Shown piece by piece: positions 5,756-6,180 of a DNA stretch of 6,180 nt. Each line of letters starts with the position of its first letter. The stretch's first letter is position 1. Under the pieces are notes generated by a model. It had not been told where the DNA came from. It saw only the letters and a program-made list of their open reading frames with translations, and searched no databases. Source of the DNA: Anaerolineaceae bacterium UBA5365 (GTDB taxonomy: Bacteria > Chloroflexota > Anaerolineae > Anaerolineales > Anaerolineaceae); NCBI GenBank assembly GCA_002407905.1, contig DHPL01000034.1, positions 1 through 6,180 on the forward strand. The letters are read 5' to 3'. A program made the position numbers and the translations under genes.

Positions 5756-6180
5756 TAGTTTCCTTTCCTGAAGGGCATGCTGAACTTCTTCAGCAGCTCC
5801 CGCGCCTGGTCGTCAGTTTCGGCAGTGGTCACGATGGTGATCTCCATCCCGCGCACCTTGTCGATCTTGTCGTATTGGATCTCGGGGAAGATCAGCTGTT
5901 CGGTAAGCCCCAGGGTGTAGTTGCCGCGGCCGTCAAAGGCATCAGGGCTGATGCCGCGAAAGTCGCGCACACGGGGCAGGGCCACGTTGATCAGGCGATC
6001 GAGGAAGGCCCACATTTTCTCACCGCGCAGGGTAACTTTTACACCGATCTGGCGGCCTTCGCGCAGTTTAAAGTTGCTGATGGCTTTCTTGGCGGCGGTG
6101 ATCACAGGTTTCTGGCCGGTGATGATCGTCAGGTCGTTCACAGCGGCTTCGAGGGCCTTGGGGTTATCCAGGGCTTCGCC
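5755..6180 (-). CDS. rplE: 50S ribosomal protein L5, 5' end cut by window edge
   Basis: The frame is open to the right edge and encodes the last 141 residues of L5; about 40 N-terminal residues of the usual ~180 are missing. The visible part starts [17 protein letters not shown], continues with [72 protein letters not shown] and [15 protein letters not shown], and ends MPFRKGN, all standard L5. L5 binds 5S rRNA and forms the inter-subunit bridge to S13. The GTG at 6141..6139 is an internal valine codon and not the start, because the L5 frame and its conserved residues continue upstream. The stop overlaps the rpsZ start by one base. Confidence 0.98.
   Translation of the reverse strand, partial: GEALDNPKALEAAVNDLTIITGQKPVITAAKKAISNFKLREGRQIGVKVTLRGEKMWAFLDRLINVALPRVRDFRGISPDAFDGRGNYTLGLTEQLIFPEIQYDKIDKVRGMEITIVTTAETDDQARELLKKFSMPFRKGN

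Noticed and set aside
6139..6141. GTG as start of a short L5
   Set aside because: The upstream codons to the window edge continue the L5 sequence ([13 protein letters not shown]), so the gene is simply truncated by the window.
1..6180. Novel defence, mobile or biosynthetic system
   Set aside because: Every substantial stretch is accounted for by canonical spc-operon genes in canonical order. There are no foreign genes, direct repeats or integration signs, so a claim of a new system would not be supported.

Overview
The window is a stretch of the bacterial spc ribosomal-protein operon. Every gene lies on the minus strand, so in transcription order it reads from the right edge to the left: rplE (L5, 5' end cut off) - rpsZ (zinc-type S14) - rpsH (S8) - rplF (L6) - rplR (L18) - rpsE (S5) - rpmD (L30) - rplO (L15) - secY - adk - map - rpmJ (L36) - rpsM (S13, only the first codons). 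All of these are recognised directly from conserved protein motifs. No plus-strand gene is credible, and I found no mobile element, CRISPR array, tRNA or rRNA.

Layout: the genes are tightly packed. Stop and start share a base (TAATG) at L5/S14 and L30/L15. S5 and L30 overlap by 8 bases, and the other ribosomal-protein and secY junctions have gaps of 6-20 bases. Most starts have a clear Shine-Dalgarno sequence (AAGGAG, GGAGG or GAGG forms). Those of adk and map are weak, and the start of map is uncertain. The only real intergenic space is 74 bases between map and rpmJ. It contains a good sigma-70-type promoter (perfect TATAAT) reading toward rpmJ-rpsM, and a perfect 6-bp inverted repeat that covers the -35 element. 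The gene infA (IF-1), which commonly sits between map and rpmJ, is absent from that place.

Together the genes supply 30S proteins (S14, S8, S5, S13), 50S proteins (L5, L6, L18, L30, L15, L36), the SecY channel of the general secretion pathway, adenylate kinase for nucleotide balance, and methionine aminopeptidase, which trims new proteins at the ribosome exit. This is growth-rate-linked housekeeping.

Organism: a bacterium of moderately high GC with a short zinc-type S14, a zinc-type L36, an L30 gene and the secY-adk-map linkage. Overall protein character suggests Chloroflexota, perhaps Anaerolineae-like, but this is an impression from sequence style and not a search result. I do not see a previously undescribed system here. 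The points worth a second look are the map-rpmJ intergenic region, a substitution at a normally near-invariant arginine in SecY, and an unusual LID hairpin in Adk.
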